This document shows, piece by piece, positions 1 through 8,610 of a stretch of 64,000 nt of DNA; position 1 is the first letter of the stretch; every line of letters starts with the position of its first letter. The notes below the pieces were generated by a model, which had not been told where the DNA came from, made no database searches, and saw only the letters and a program-made list of their open reading frames with translations. Origin of the DNA: Tardiphaga robiniae (GTDB lineage Bacteria > Pseudomonadota > Alphaproteobacteria > Rhizobiales > Xanthobacteraceae); assembly GCF_013359755.1 (NCBI RefSeq), contig NZ_JABMCJ010000085.1, forward strand, positions 124,001 through 188,000. Direction: 5' to 3'. The position numbers and the translations under genes were made by a program.

Positions 1-64
1 CGGCGGCCATGCCGTTGCCGAGGATGACGAGCTTCTGCTTCTTTGCGTTCGGTTGATCGAGCAT
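1..64 (-). CDS. N-terminal fragment of a FAD/NAD-binding reductase, probably nitrite reductase large subunit
   Basis: Only the first 21 codons lie in the window; the gene runs off the left edge. The reading begins MLDQPNAKKQKLV and continues into ILGNGMAA, a GxGxxA-type Rossmann dinucleotide fingerprint placed right at the N-terminus. The ILGNGMA form is typical of the large subunit of assimilatory NAD(P)H nitrite reductase (NirB) and of related rubredoxin/ferredoxin reductases. A short purine stretch (CAGG) lies about 8 bases upstream of the ATG. With so little sequence the NirB call is an inference; another pyridine nucleotide-disulphide oxidoreductase is possible. Confidence 0.45.
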   Translation of the reverse strand, partial: MLDQPNAKKQKLVILGNGMAA

Positions 65-476
65 GTGCAAACCTGTTTGGACCGCTGCCGATCGGAAACA
101 GGAACTCGCTCACCAAGCCCGGTAGGGATGGAGTCACGATGACCGCTTCGCACCTGACAATCAGGAAGCGAGCTGTGTCCCTGCGCTTGAAACCAGCAGC
201 GGTTTCAGCATCCGGCGGACGGCGGTCATCATTGACGTAGATATTATTAGCAAATGGCGTGCCAACGTACCCGTCGTCTAACATTCTGATTTTTCGACTA
301 TTTCTAAATGAGCTCGGCTGTCGCAGATCAGTCGTGCCATTAAAACGAGCGGCATTACTGATTTCCTAGGCAGATGATTAAATCTTGTGCGGTGCGCTGC
401 AGGTTCGAGATGGCTCCCGATCTGTGCAGACAACAGGTTCGAAGGCGGACGCGCGCTTGGCGAAGATCTCGTCAAT
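65..476. other. intergenic region, no gene seen
   Basis: About 410 bases between the divergent left-edge reductase and the stop of the TPR-methyltransferase. The open frames here have neither a plausible ribosome site nor recognisable protein character. The AT-rich patch near 240-300 (several TATT/TTAT runs) is where a promoter for the left-edge gene could lie, but no convincing -35/-10 pair or operator was identified. Confidence 0.4.
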
Positions 477-2027
477 TTATTGGTGGTTTGTTGCGGTAGT
501 GAGCTGGCCTTTCTCGGTGCTCGGCCCGGCACGGCGACGCAGCACGTAAAGCGTACCGAGGGCAGGGCGCCCGGCTTCGAGGCGCAGTTCGGAATTCTCC
601 TTGCACACGATTTCGAAGTTCGTCGTGGCGCAGGCTTCGAAATATCTCTCGCTATGGGCGAACCGGCCTGACGAGAGCAACGTGAAGTCGCCGTGACCCG
701 CGCGCTCGATGCTCGCTGCGAAGAGGCCGCCTGCAGGTAATACGCGCGCAATCAGGCCGATGAGTTCTTCCAGCCGGCCGAGATAGATCAGAAGATCGGC
801 AGCGAAGACGAGATCGAAGCTGCGCGGGCTGTCCGCGAGATAGCTCACGACATCGGCCTTGATAAGGTCGTGATAGGCGTTCCGCCGTGTTGCGATGGCG
901 AGCATCTTCTCCGACAGGTCGATGCCGGTCAGCCGCGCGCCGAACCGCCCGAGTGGCTCTGCAGCCAACCCCGTTCCGCAGCCGAGATCCAGAATGGTCG
1001 CAAGTGTCGGTCGGCAGGACGCAACCATATCGGCGAGTTGCTGCGGCACCTTGTAGCCAAGAATGTCCACAAGCTTGCTGTCGAAGCCTGCGGCGAATTC
1101 GTCGAAGTGCGCTTCGACATAGGCTGCCGGTGCGCGATCATGTGTCTGTCCACCGACGGCATCCATCAAGTAGCGTTGGACAGGATCGTCCGGCTGGCCT
1201 TCCAGTCGCAGGCGTCCGACCGTGGCAGCGGCTTCATTCATGCCATAGGCGCTGAACAACGCGAATGCGGTGCGCAAGACCTCGTCCATTGGTTCCGTCT
1301 CTTGTCCGGCAAGCGTCGGGTAGCGGGTGATGGCGCCCTGAATGTCGCCGTCCAGCATCGAGGCAAAGGTACGCGCACGGGCGTAGAGACGTAGTGTGAC
1401 GCCTTCCAGCGGCACAAAGCCGTTTGCGGTTGCCAGGGCATCGGCGCTCTCGCCAAACCGGCCGGCCATGTAGAAGGCCTGTCCGAGGCAAAGATGCGTG
1501 ACCGCGTCGATGCCGCCCCAGGATAGTGCACGTTGCAGGTGCACGATCGCCTGCTCGGGACGGTGGGAGCCGAGATACAGCACGCCCAGGCCGAGATGAG
1601 CGTCGCCAAGCGAGGCATCGCCGGACAGAGCGCGCAGATAGGCCGCTTCAGCATCATCGATACGCTGCAGCCGGTAGGCGAGGCTCGCATATTGCAGCCA
1701 TGTCGTCGCGTGGTCCGGATCGATGGCGAGCGCGCGCAACGCACTTGCTTCCGCCAGTTCGTCGCGACCGCTCAATTGATAGTCCGTCGCGAGCTCACGC
1801 CAGGCGGTGACGTCCGTCGGCATCAGTGCAAGTGCAGCAAGAAGCGCGTCGATAGCGACGTCATGCTGGCCATGGTTGCGGTTGATCGTTGCAAACTGCC
1901 GCAGCACAGAACATGCGTTGTCGGATTGCTCCATCAGCAGCGCGAAGACGGCGTGCTCCTTCATCCAGCGATCGATCTGATCGGCGGCGTGCTGGGCGTC
2001 CGGAAGTGCGAGCGTAGTGGAATCCAT
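477..2027 (-). CDS. TPR-repeat protein with class I SAM-dependent methyltransferase domain
   Basis: A 516-residue protein in two parts. Residues about 55-210 form tandem tetratricopeptide repeats (helical pairs with the A-x-x-x-Y/L-x-x-A-L-x-x-x-P spacing, e.g. ALRALAIDPDHATTWLQYAS). Residues about 320-480 form a Rossmann methyltransferase with motif I ILDLGCGTGLAAEPLG, an acidic ribose-binding residue in LTGIDLS, and motif IV FDLVFAADLLIYLG. Such TPR-methyltransferase fusions occur in Bradyrhizobiaceae with unknown acceptors; the TPR part probably presents a protein or polymer substrate. No signal peptide or membrane segment is seen, so it should be cytoplasmic. It stands alone, without operon partners. 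The start has no strong Shine-Dalgarno sequence, so the N-terminus may differ slightly. Confidence 0.8.
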   Translation of the reverse strand: MDSTTLALPDAQHAADQIDRWMKEHAVFALLMEQSDNACSVLRQFATINRNHGQHDVAIDALLAALALMPTDVTAWRELATDYQLSGRDELAEASALRALAIDPDHATTWLQYASLAYRLQRIDDAEAAYLRALSGDASLGDAHLGLGVLYLGSHRPEQAIVHLQRALSWGGIDAVTHLCLGQAFYMAGRFGESADALATANGFVPLEGVTLRLYARARTFASMLDGDIQGAITRYPTLAGQETEPMDEVLRTAFALFSAYGMNEAAATVGRLRLEGQPDDPVQRYLMDAVGGQTHDRAPAAYVEAHFDEFAAGFDSKLVDILGYKVPQQLADMVASCRPTLATILDLGCGTGLAAEPLGRFGARLTGIDLSEKMLAIATRRNAYHDLIKADVVSYLADSPRSFDLVFAADLLIYLGRLEELIGLIARVLPAGGLFAASIERAGHGDFTLLSSGRFAHSERYFEACATTNFEIVCKENSELRLEAGRPALGTLYVLRRRAGPSTEKGQLTTATNHQ

Positions 2028-2261
2028 CGAGTCAGTCAGGAAAGTCGAATCCGAAGTTGTGCACTATGCTGCTTCTGCTCAATGCGCGCCGCGAAAACAA
2101 GGTAGCGATTGTGCCGCAGAGGTTGTGTTTCTGATATCAGGTTGCGCGATGCGTAGTCGTCTAAGGTCGCATCATCTGATCTGTTGCCGCGGGTTCCAAT
2201 CCGTATAAGCTGTCCTGAAAGAAAAACGACCACTGGGCGGAAATGAAATGGAGGAGGCGCG

Positions 2262-2498
2262 GTGAAATCACCCGTCGTAAAGCGATCGATCGTTGTCGCC
2301 GGACACAAGACAAGCGTCAGCCTCGAAGAGGCGTTCTGGACGGCGCTGAAGGAGATCGCCGGCATGCGCCGGATCACGATGTCGCAGCTCGTCGGCGAGA
2401 TCGACAAGAACCGACAGCAGAATAACCTGTCCTCGGCGATCAGGCTTTACGCGCTGGCCCATTACCAGGCCCTCGTCCCGCAGTCCGGGCTGTCGTAG
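2262..2498 (+). CDS. ribbon-helix-helix domain protein
   Basis: A 78-residue protein starting at GTG, chosen because GAGGAGG lies directly upstream. It resembles the small ribbon-helix-helix family widespread in Alphaproteobacteria: a beta strand (KRSIVVAGHKTSVSLEEAFW) followed by two helices (TALKEIAGMRRITMSQLVGEID and LSSAIRLYALAHYQAL). Arc/MetJ-type RHH proteins bind DNA as dimers through the strand, so this is probably a DNA-binding regulator or an accessory of one. It lies 95 bases before the aminopeptidase gene on the same strand and could share its transcript. The target is unknown. Confidence 0.7.
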   Translation: MKSPVVKRSIVVAGHKTSVSLEEAFWTALKEIAGMRRITMSQLVGEIDKNRQQNNLSSAIRLYALAHYQALVPQSGLS

Positions 2499-2592
2499 GC
2501 GTCCGGTAAGCCCTGCGGCGGACCGGCTGGCGGCAAGGCGCATCTGCGCCTACATTCGGTCCAGCCACTTCCACATCAGTCAGGGCCTCTGC

Positions 2593-3849
2593 ATGACCGT
2601 TCACCAGCGCAATTTGTCCACCCCCATCGATCCCGTGAAGCTCGACCGTCTGGCCGAAGTCGCCGTGAAAGTTGGGCTGCAACTTGCGCCGGGGCAGGAT
2701 CTGCTGCTGACCGGCCCCGCCGCGGCGCTGCCGCTGGTGCGCAAGATCGCTGAACATGCCTACAAGGCCGGCGCAGGCTTGGTAACGCCGTTTTTCTCCG
2801 ATGAAGAGATGACGTTGGCGCGCTATCGCTACGGTCACGATGTGAGCTTCGATCGCGCCGCCGGCTGGCTCTATGAGGGCATGGCCAAAGCGCTCGGCAA
2901 CAACACGGCGCGCCTCGCCATCGTCGGCGACAATCCGATGCTGCTGTCGAACGAAGATCCCGCCAAGGTCTCGCGCGCCAGCAAGGCGAATTCCATCGCT
3001 TATCAGCCGGCGCTGCAGAAGATCGCTGGCTTCGACATCAACTGGAATATCATCGCTTATCCCACGCTGTCCTGGGCCAAGCAGGTGTTTCCCGGTGACG
3101 AAGACGACGTCGCCGTGCAGAAGCTTGCGGACGCGATCTTCGCGGCGTCGCGCGTCGACAATGCCGATCCCATCGCCGCCTGGGCGAAGCACAATGCTGC
3201 GTTGCGTAGCCGCACCGAATGGCTGAACGGCCAGCGCTTCCATGCGCTGCATTTCACCGGGCCGGGCACCGATCTTGTGGTGGGTCTTGCCGACGGCCAT
3301 GAATGGGAAGGCGGCGCGTCGACCGCCAAGAACGGCATCATCTGCAACGCCAATATCCCAACCGAGGAAGTCTTCACGACGCCGCATGCCGCGCGTGTCA
3401 ACGGTCATGTCCGATCAACCAAGCCGTTATCTTACCAAGGTACGCTGATCGACGACATCGCGGTGCGCTTCGAGGACGGCAAGATCGTCGAGGCAAAGGC
3501 CTCGCGCGGCGAGGAAGTGCTCAACAAGGTGCTCGACACCGACGAAGGCTCGCGTCGGCTCGGTGAAGTGGCGCTGGTGCCGCATTCGTCGCCGATCTCG
3601 GCCAGCGGATTGTTGTTCTACAACACGCTGTTCGACGAGAACGCTGCCTGCCATATAGCGCTCGGCCAGTGCTATTCGAAGTGTTTCGTCAATGGCGGCA
3701 ACCTCACGCCAGAGCAGATCGCGGCGCAGGGCGGCAACAAGAGCTTCATCCATATCGACTGGATGATCGGCTCCGGCGAGATCGACATCGATGGTGTCCA
3801 CACCGACGGCCGTCGCGTGCCGGTGTTCCGCAAGGGCGAGTGGGCGTAA
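2593..3849 (+). CDS. M29-family metallo-aminopeptidase
   Basis: A 418-residue protein, full length for the M29 (thermophilic AmpS/AmpT) aminopeptidases, which remove N-terminal residues from peptides using two metal ions. The C-terminal half carries the conserved metal-ligand segments: NIPTEEVFTTPHAARVNG, GEVALVPHSSPIS and FIHIDWMIGSGEIDIDG. No signal peptide is present, so it should be cytosolic and act in peptide turnover. The ATG at 2593 gives the expected N-terminus (ID-PVKLDRLAEVAVKVGLQL). The regulator gene follows after 48 bases on the same strand and may be co-transcribed. Confidence 0.9.
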   Translation: MTVHQRNLSTPIDPVKLDRLAEVAVKVGLQLAPGQDLLLTGPAAALPLVRKIAEHAYKAGAGLVTPFFSDEEMTLARYRYGHDVSFDRAAGWLYEGMAKALGNNTARLAIVGDNPMLLSNEDPAKVSRASKANSIAYQPALQKIAGFDINWNIIAYPTLSWAKQVFPGDEDDVAVQKLADAIFAASRVDNADPIAAWAKHNAALRSRTEWLNGQRFHALHFTGPGTDLVVGLADGHEWEGGASTAKNGIICNANIPTEEVFTTPHAARVNGHVRSTKPLSYQGTLIDDIAVRFEDGKIVEAKASRGEEVLNKVLDTDEGSRRLGEVALVPHSSPISASGLLFYNTLFDENAACHIALGQCYSKCFVNGGNLTPEQIAAQGGNKSFIHIDWMIGSGEIDIDGVHTDGRRVPVFRKGEWA

Positions 3850-3897
3850 CGCTGCAGCAATGATCTGAACGGGCGCGGAAACTGAGTCTTCAAATCT

Positions 3898-4860
3898 ATG
3901 GCCCAGCCCCACCGCGTCGGCTTTCTTCTGATCGACGGCTTCGCGCTGATGTCCTTCGCCTCGGCGATCGAACCGCTGCGCGCCGCCAACGTGCTGGCCG
4001 GCAAGAAACTGTATCAGTGGCTGCAGATCTCGACCGGCGCCGACGCGATCTTGGCGTCGAACGGATTGTCGGTGGCGTCCGATCACACCATTGCTGACAG
4101 CGTGCGTTACGACACGGTGCTGGTTTGTGCCGGCGGCAATCCCGCTGGTTTCGATGATGCCAAGACGCTGGCGTGGCTACGTCGCCTCGCGCGCTCGGGC
4201 TGCGCCATCGGCGGCGTCTCCGGTGGGCCGTTCATTCTGGCCAAGGCCGGCATACTCGATGGCGTTCGCTGCACGATCCATTGGGAGCATCTCGATGCAT
4301 TCATCGAGGCCTTTCCCGAGATCGAGCCGACGCGTACGCTGTTCGAGATCGATAGCAACCGGCTCACCTGCGCCGGTGGTGTCGCCGCGCTCGACATGAT
4401 GCATGCCATCATCCGCCGCGATCACGGCCAGGCACTGGCAGCGAAAGTCAGTGACTGGTTTCTGCAAACCGCCGTGCGTCTCGGCGACGACAGCCAGCGC
4501 ATTTCATTGCGCGAGCGTCTCGGCACCAGCAATCGCGCCGTGCTCTCGGCGATCACCGTGATGGAACGGCGTCTGGCCAGCCCTGCGCCGCGCGACGAGC
4601 TGGCAAAAACGGCCGGCGTGTCCGTGCGCCAGCTCGAGCGGCTGTTCACCGCACATCTCGGCGTAACCATTGAGCAGCATTACCTGACCCTGCGCCTCGG
4701 GAAAGCTCGTGCACTGCTGCAGCAGACCAGTATGCCGGTGGTCGAGGTCTCGGCCGAATGCGGCTTCGCCAGCGCCAGCCATTTCGCACGGACGTATCGG
4801 CGGGCCTTCGATGTGCCACCGTCGCAGGACCGGATGTCGGGGAAGAGCAAGGCGAAGTGA
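3898..4860 (+). CDS. GlxA/GbdR-family transcriptional regulator (DJ-1-like domain plus AraC HTH)
   Basis: A 320-residue regulator with an N-terminal DJ-1/PfpI-like amidotransferase fold (about residues 5-170, beginning HRVGFLLIDGFALMSFASAIEP) and a C-terminal AraC double helix-turn-helix (about 215-310). The latter includes VRQLERLFTAHLG and AECGFASASHFARTYRRAFDVPP. The opening sequence is typical of the GbdR/CdhR/GlxA group that controls catabolism of quaternary amines such as glycine betaine and carnitine. The nucleophile elbow reads GVSGGP, so the cysteine of enzymatic DJ-1 proteins is serine here, which fits a ligand-sensing role. It lies upstream of the glx cluster but is separated from it by a convergent regulator; control of glx-glnT is possible but not shown. 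Confidence 0.85.
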   Translation: MAQPHRVGFLLIDGFALMSFASAIEPLRAANVLAGKKLYQWLQISTGADAILASNGLSVASDHTIADSVRYDTVLVCAGGNPAGFDDAKTLAWLRRLARSGCAIGGVSGGPFILAKAGILDGVRCTIHWEHLDAFIEAFPEIEPTRTLFEIDSNRLTCAGGVAALDMMHAIIRRDHGQALAAKVSDWFLQTAVRLGDDSQRISLRERLGTSNRAVLSAITVMERRLASPAPRDELAKTAGVSVRQLERLFTAHLGVTIEQHYLTLRLGKARALLQQTSMPVVEVSAECGFASASHFARTYRRAFDVPPSQDRMSGKSKAK

Positions 4861-4863
4861 GGC

Positions 4864-5526
4864 CTAGCTCCGCCGCGGATAAATAATCACAGACAGATAC
4901 GTCATAGGCGCCTTCACCAGTTCTTCCGGGCCGTGCCGCGCGGCTGCGTCGAAGAACAGCGTGTCGCCGGGCTCCATCAGATAGGTCTGATCGGCGTGGC
5001 GATAACGCACCTTGCCGGTCAGCATGTAGATCATCTCGACGCCGGCATGGCGGAAGTTGCTATAGGCCTCGGCATCCTCGTTCAGCGTGATCAGATAGGG
5101 CTCGACGCCGAGCTCGCCGTGGATCGACTGGCTAAGCAGTTGATAGTGATGGCCGGACTTGGTGCCGCGTCGCTCGATCTTGACGCCCGTACCGGCTTTC
5201 ACGAAAGAGCAATCACGCTCTTCCTCGGTCTCGCGAAAGAATCTGGAGATCGGAACGTTGAGCGCCTTTGAGAGTGCATTCAGCGTGCCCAGTGATGCGG
5301 AGATGCTGCCGGTCTCGATCTTTGACAGCATGCCGGTCGAGATGCCCGCCGATGTGCTGAGCTCGGCCACCGTCAGCTCCAGCTCCTTGCGGAGCTGCCG
5401 CACTTCATTGCCGATCTTGGATTCCAGCGAGCCACCGACTTCCAGCGGCGCGTTCGAACCGGTGCGCAGCTCCTCCAGCTTTGAGCGCGCGGGCGATGAT
5501 TTCGTTTTCTTCGGTTTCGCTTTCAC
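4864..5526 (-). CDS. XRE-family regulator with C-terminal cupin domain
   Basis: The product has a Lys-rich N-terminal tail, an XRE/lambda-Cro helix-turn-helix (IGNEVRQLRKELELTVAELS, then STSAGISTGMLSKIETG) and a C-terminal cupin (about the last 80 residues, with RHAGVEMIYMLTGKVRYRH and LMEPGDTLFFDA). This architecture is typical of regulators that sense a small amine or amino acid (PuuR/SutR type). A GTG start at 5526 is chosen because AGGAAA lies a few bases upstream; the frame stays open further upstream to an ATG at 5643, but that extension would overlap the palindromic operator. The gene is transcribed away from glxB, so it is the likely local regulator of the glx-glnT operon and of itself. 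Confidence 0.82.
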   Translation of the reverse strand: MKAKPKKTKSSPARSKLEELRTGSNAPLEVGGSLESKIGNEVRQLRKELELTVAELSTSAGISTGMLSKIETGSISASLGTLNALSKALNVPISRFFRETEEERDCSFVKAGTGVKIERRGTKSGHHYQLLSQSIHGELGVEPYLITLNEDAEAYSNFRHAGVEMIYMLTGKVRYRHADQTYLMEPGDTLFFDAAARHGPEELVKAPMTYLSVIIYPRRS

Positions 5527-5549
5527 GATGGCGTTTCCTGCAGCGTTGA

Positions 5550-5583
5550 TTTCCCGACAATAGCAATATTTCTTGTCAGGAAA
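5550..5583. promoter_or_regulatory. palindromic operator between the XRE-cupin regulator and the glx operon
   Basis: An inverted repeat, TTTCCCGACAA - 12 bases - TTGTCAGGAAA, with 10 of 11 positions matching between arms. It lies between the divergent regulator and glxB, just upstream of the regulator's GTG start. Size and position fit the operator of a dimeric XRE-cupin repressor controlling both directions. The palindrome is seen; its binding protein is inferred from position. Confidence 0.6.
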
Positions 5584-5660
5584 ACTATTTTCTCTGTGGT
5601 TGACATGGCGGTTTTGTTTCGGGCAAGGTCCACGCGCATTCAACGAGCGAGACGCGAGCC

Positions 5661-6554
5661 ATGTGCGGCATTGCCGGTCTGTTTCTGAAAGATCAAAAGC
5701 TGGCCCCCGAATTAGGCGGGTTGCTCTCCGGCATGCTGGAAGCGCTGAGCGATCGCGGCCCTGACTCTGCAGGCTTTGCTGTTTATGGCGACGGCGATGC
5801 CGGACAGATCAAGCTGACGCTGCGTGCCGCGCCGTCGTTTGATTTCGCTGCATTGGTGGCGTCGCTCGGCAAGGTCGCCGGTGCGCCGATTGCATATCAG
5901 GTGCACGACACCCACGCTGTCATCAGCATCCCCACCGATCGCGAGGCTGCCGTGGCATCTGCGCTCCTCGGCATGAAAGACGTCGACATGGTTGCACGGG
6001 GCCGGCGCATGGCCGTGTTCAAGGAAGTCGGTCTGCCCGCCGACGTGGCGAAGCGTTTCGGCCTGAACGCGATGACCGGCACCCATGCCGTGGGTCATAC
6101 GCGCATGGCAACTGAGTCCGCCGTGACGACCAATGGCGCGCATCCCTTCACGACAGGTACCGACCAGTGCCTCGTGCATAACGGTTCGCTGTCGAACCAC
6201 AATGATGTGCGCCGCGAGCTGATTCGCCAGGGCATGACGTTCCGGACGGAAAACGATTCCGAAGTCGCCGCGGGCTATATCTCATCGCAGATGGCCGCCG
6301 GTGCTTCGCTGCAGGATGCGATGACGTCGTCGCTGTCCGCGCTCGATGGCTTCTACACATTCGTCATCGGCACCGAGACCGGCTTCGGCGTGCTGCGCGA
6401 TCCCATTGCCTGCAAGCCAGCCGTGATGGCCGAGACCGATCGCTGGGTCGCCTTCGGCACCGAATATCGTGCGCTGGTCGATCTGCCGGGCATCGATACG
6501 GCAAAGGTCTGGGAGCCCGAACCCGCCAAAGTCTATTTGTGGGAGCGTTGCTGA
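5661..6554 (+). CDS. glxB: class II glutamine amidotransferase subunit (GlxB / MgsA-like)
   Basis: A 297-residue Ntn-type glutamine amidotransferase. The second residue is the catalytic cysteine (MCGIAGLF), exposed after removal of the initiator Met; ALSDRGPDSAGFAVYGDG and the TRMATESAV and NGSLSNHNDVRREL segments complete the GltB-N/GlmS-type fold. It should release ammonia from glutamine for the partner FMN subunit GlxD. In rhizobia this is GlxB of glxBCD; in methylotrophs the same trio is N-methylglutamate synthase MgsABC, using methylamine. The stop overlaps the next start (TGATG), indicating translational coupling. Which physiological amine is used cannot be told from sequence. Confidence 0.88.
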   Translation: MCGIAGLFLKDQKLAPELGGLLSGMLEALSDRGPDSAGFAVYGDGDAGQIKLTLRAAPSFDFAALVASLGKVAGAPIAYQVHDTHAVISIPTDREAAVASALLGMKDVDMVARGRRMAVFKEVGLPADVAKRFGLNAMTGTHAVGHTRMATESAVTTNGAHPFTTGTDQCLVHNGSLSNHNDVRRELIRQGMTFRTENDSEVAAGYISSQMAAGASLQDAMTSSLSALDGFYTFVIGTETGFGVLRDPIACKPAVMAETDRWVAFGTEYRALVDLPGIDTAKVWEPEPAKVYLWERC

Positions 6555-7240
6555 TGCCCACGGTCGATCTCGCTTCGTCGCCGCTGCGCGAACTTAACGG
6601 CGCTCTGCACAGGCTGACACCCAGCACCAACGAGACACACTGGACCGTCACCAATCCGCGCGGCCAGCACAATATCGCGGTTGGTCTCGATTTCCCGGTC
6701 GAGATCGAGATCGACGGCCACGTCGGTTACTACTGCGCCGGCATGAACAAGCAGGCGCGCGTCACCGTGTGCGGCAATGCCGGACAGGGTGTCGCGGAGA
6801 ACATGATGTCAGGCCGTGTGCATGTCACCGGCGACGCGTCGCAGGCGGCGGGCGCCAGCGGCAATGGTGGCCTGCTGGTGATCGACGGCAACGCGTCCGC
6901 GCGTTGCGGCATCTCCATGAAGGGCATCGATATCGTCGTGAAGGGCTCGGTCGGCCATCTCTCCGCCTTCATGGCGCAGGCCGGCAAGCTCGTGGTGCTC
7001 GGCGATGCCGGCGAGGCACTCGGCGATTCCATATATGAGGCGCAGCTCTTCGTGCGCGGCTCCGTCGCCAGCCTTGGTGCGGATTGCATCGAGAAGCCGC
7101 TCAAGGACGAACACAAGACCGAGTTGAAGCGGCTGCTCGATGAAGCCGGCGTCGAAGGCGTCAGCCCCGACGAGTTCAAGCGCTACGGCTCGGCGCGTAA
7201 GCTCTATCACTTCCACATCGATAACGTCGGATCATACTGA
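6554..7240 (+). CDS. glxC: GXGXG-domain glutamate synthase-like subunit (GlxC / MgsB-like)
   Basis: A 228-residue protein corresponding to the C-terminal GXGXG beta-helix domain of glutamate synthase, here as a separate polypeptide. Repeated glycine-rich turns are visible (VGYYCAGMNKQARVTVCGNAGQGVAEN, MSGRVHVTGDASQAAGASGNGGLLVIDGNAS, VVLGDAGEALGDSIYEAQLFV). In the large glutamate synthase this domain is structural and helps couple the amidotransferase and synthase sites. The ATG at 6554 overlaps the glxB stop; a frame extension to a TTG at 6539 is less likely. The stop in turn overlaps glxD (TGATG). Confidence 0.88.
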   Translation: MPTVDLASSPLRELNGALHRLTPSTNETHWTVTNPRGQHNIAVGLDFPVEIEIDGHVGYYCAGMNKQARVTVCGNAGQGVAENMMSGRVHVTGDASQAAGASGNGGLLVIDGNASARCGISMKGIDIVVKGSVGHLSAFMAQAGKLVVLGDAGEALGDSIYEAQLFVRGSVASLGADCIEKPLKDEHKTELKRLLDEAGVEGVSPDEFKRYGSARKLYHFHIDNVGSY

Positions 7241-8571
7241 TGAGCGCGCAAGACCGCTGGATCCATACGCCGCCGCGCAAGTCCGCGACCTTCGATGATG
7301 CAGCCATTGCGGAAATTCGCCGTGCGGCCGCGACCGGCATCTATGACATCCGCGGCGCCGGCGCCAAGCGCAAGCTGCCGCATTTCGACGACCTGCTGTT
7401 TCTCGGCGCCTCGATCAGCCGCTATCCGCTCGAGGGCTACCGTGAGAAATGCGCCACCGATGTCGTCATCGGCGCGCGTTTCGCCAAGAAGCCGATTCAT
7501 CTGAAGATTCCGATTACCATCGCCGGCATGAGCTTTGGGGCACTGTCCGGTCCAGCCAAGGAAGCGCTTGGCCGCGGCGCATCGGCGGTCGGCACGTCGA
7601 CCACCACGGGCGACGGCGGCATGACGCCGGAAGAGCGTGGTCATTCCGATCTGCTGGTCTATCAGGTACTGCCGTCGCGTTACGGCATGAACCCGGATGA
7701 TCTGCGCAAGGCGGATGCGATCGAGGTTGTGGTCGGGCAAGGTGCCAAGCCCGGCGGCGGCGGCATGCTGCTCGGCCAGAAGATTACAGAGCGCGTTGCC
7801 GGCATGCGCCGTTTGCCGGTGGGAATCGATCAGCGCTCGGCGTGCCGGCATCCGGACTGGACCGGGCCCGACGATCTGGAGATCAAGATCCAGGAGCTGC
7901 GTGAGATCACCGACTGGCAGATCCCGATCTATGTGAAGGTTGGTGCCTCACGCCCGTATTACGATATCGCGCTCGCGGTGAAATCCGGCGCCGATGCCAT
8001 CGTGCTCGACGGCATGCAGGGCGGGACGGCTGCGACGCAGGACGTCTTCATCGAGAATGTCGGCCTGCCCACCATGTGTGCGATCCCCCCGGCGGTGAAG
8101 GCGCTGCAGGATCTCGGCATGCATCGCAAGGTGCAGCTCATCGTGTCCGGCGGCATCCGTAATGGCGCTGATGTGGCCAAGTGTCTTGCGCTTGGCGCGG
8201 ATGCGGTGGCGATCGGCACGGCCGCGCTGATCGCGCTCGGCGATAACGATCCGGCGCTGGAAGCCGAATACCAGAAGCTCGGTACCACCGCCGGCGCCTA
8301 TGATGACTGGCATGAAGGCCGCGATCCCGCGGGCATCACCACGCAGGATCCTTTGCTGGCCGCGCGGCTCGATCCTGTGATCGCCGGCCGCAAGCTCGCA
8401 AACTATCTGTCCGTGATGACGCTGGAAGCGCAGACCATCGCACGCGCCTGCGGCAAGAGCCACGTCCACAATCTCGAACCGGAAGATCTGGTGGCACTGA
8501 CAATGGAGTCGGCAGCCATGGCGAGGGTCCCTCTCGCTGGAACGAACTGGATTCCCGGCAGCAATATCTAA
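7240..8571 (+). CDS. glxD: FMN-binding glutamate synthase-like subunit (GlxD / MgsC-like)
   Basis: A 443-residue TIM-barrel protein of the GltS alpha-subunit FMN-binding family. Diagnostic segments are PITIAGMSFGALSGPAKEA, GTSTTTGDGGMTPEER, GQGAKPGGGGMLLGQKI, YVKVGASRPYYDIALAVKSG and the phosphate-binding VSGGIRNGADVAKCLALGAD. By family knowledge it condenses 2-oxoglutarate with ammonia (or an amine) to give glutamate (or an N-alkyl glutamate), taking electrons through FMN. It follows glxC with a 1-base overlap and precedes glnT by about 40 bases, so glxBCD-glnT reads as one operon. No N-methylglutamate dehydrogenase genes are seen nearby. Confidence 0.88.
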   Translation: MSAQDRWIHTPPRKSATFDDAAIAEIRRAAATGIYDIRGAGAKRKLPHFDDLLFLGASISRYPLEGYREKCATDVVIGARFAKKPIHLKIPITIAGMSFGALSGPAKEALGRGASAVGTSTTTGDGGMTPEERGHSDLLVYQVLPSRYGMNPDDLRKADAIEVVVGQGAKPGGGGMLLGQKITERVAGMRRLPVGIDQRSACRHPDWTGPDDLEIKIQELREITDWQIPIYVKVGASRPYYDIALAVKSGADAIVLDGMQGGTAATQDVFIENVGLPTMCAIPPAVKALQDLGMHRKVQLIVSGGIRNGADVAKCLALGADAVAIGTAALIALGDNDPALEAEYQKLGTTAGAYDDWHEGRDPAGITTQDPLLAARLDPVIAGRKLANYLSVMTLEAQTIARACGKSHVHNLEPEDLVALTMESAAMARVPLAGTNWIPGSNI

Positions 8572-8610
8572 CGAGCCGTTATGGCTGGATGATCTTCGGA
8601 GCGCGTGTCA

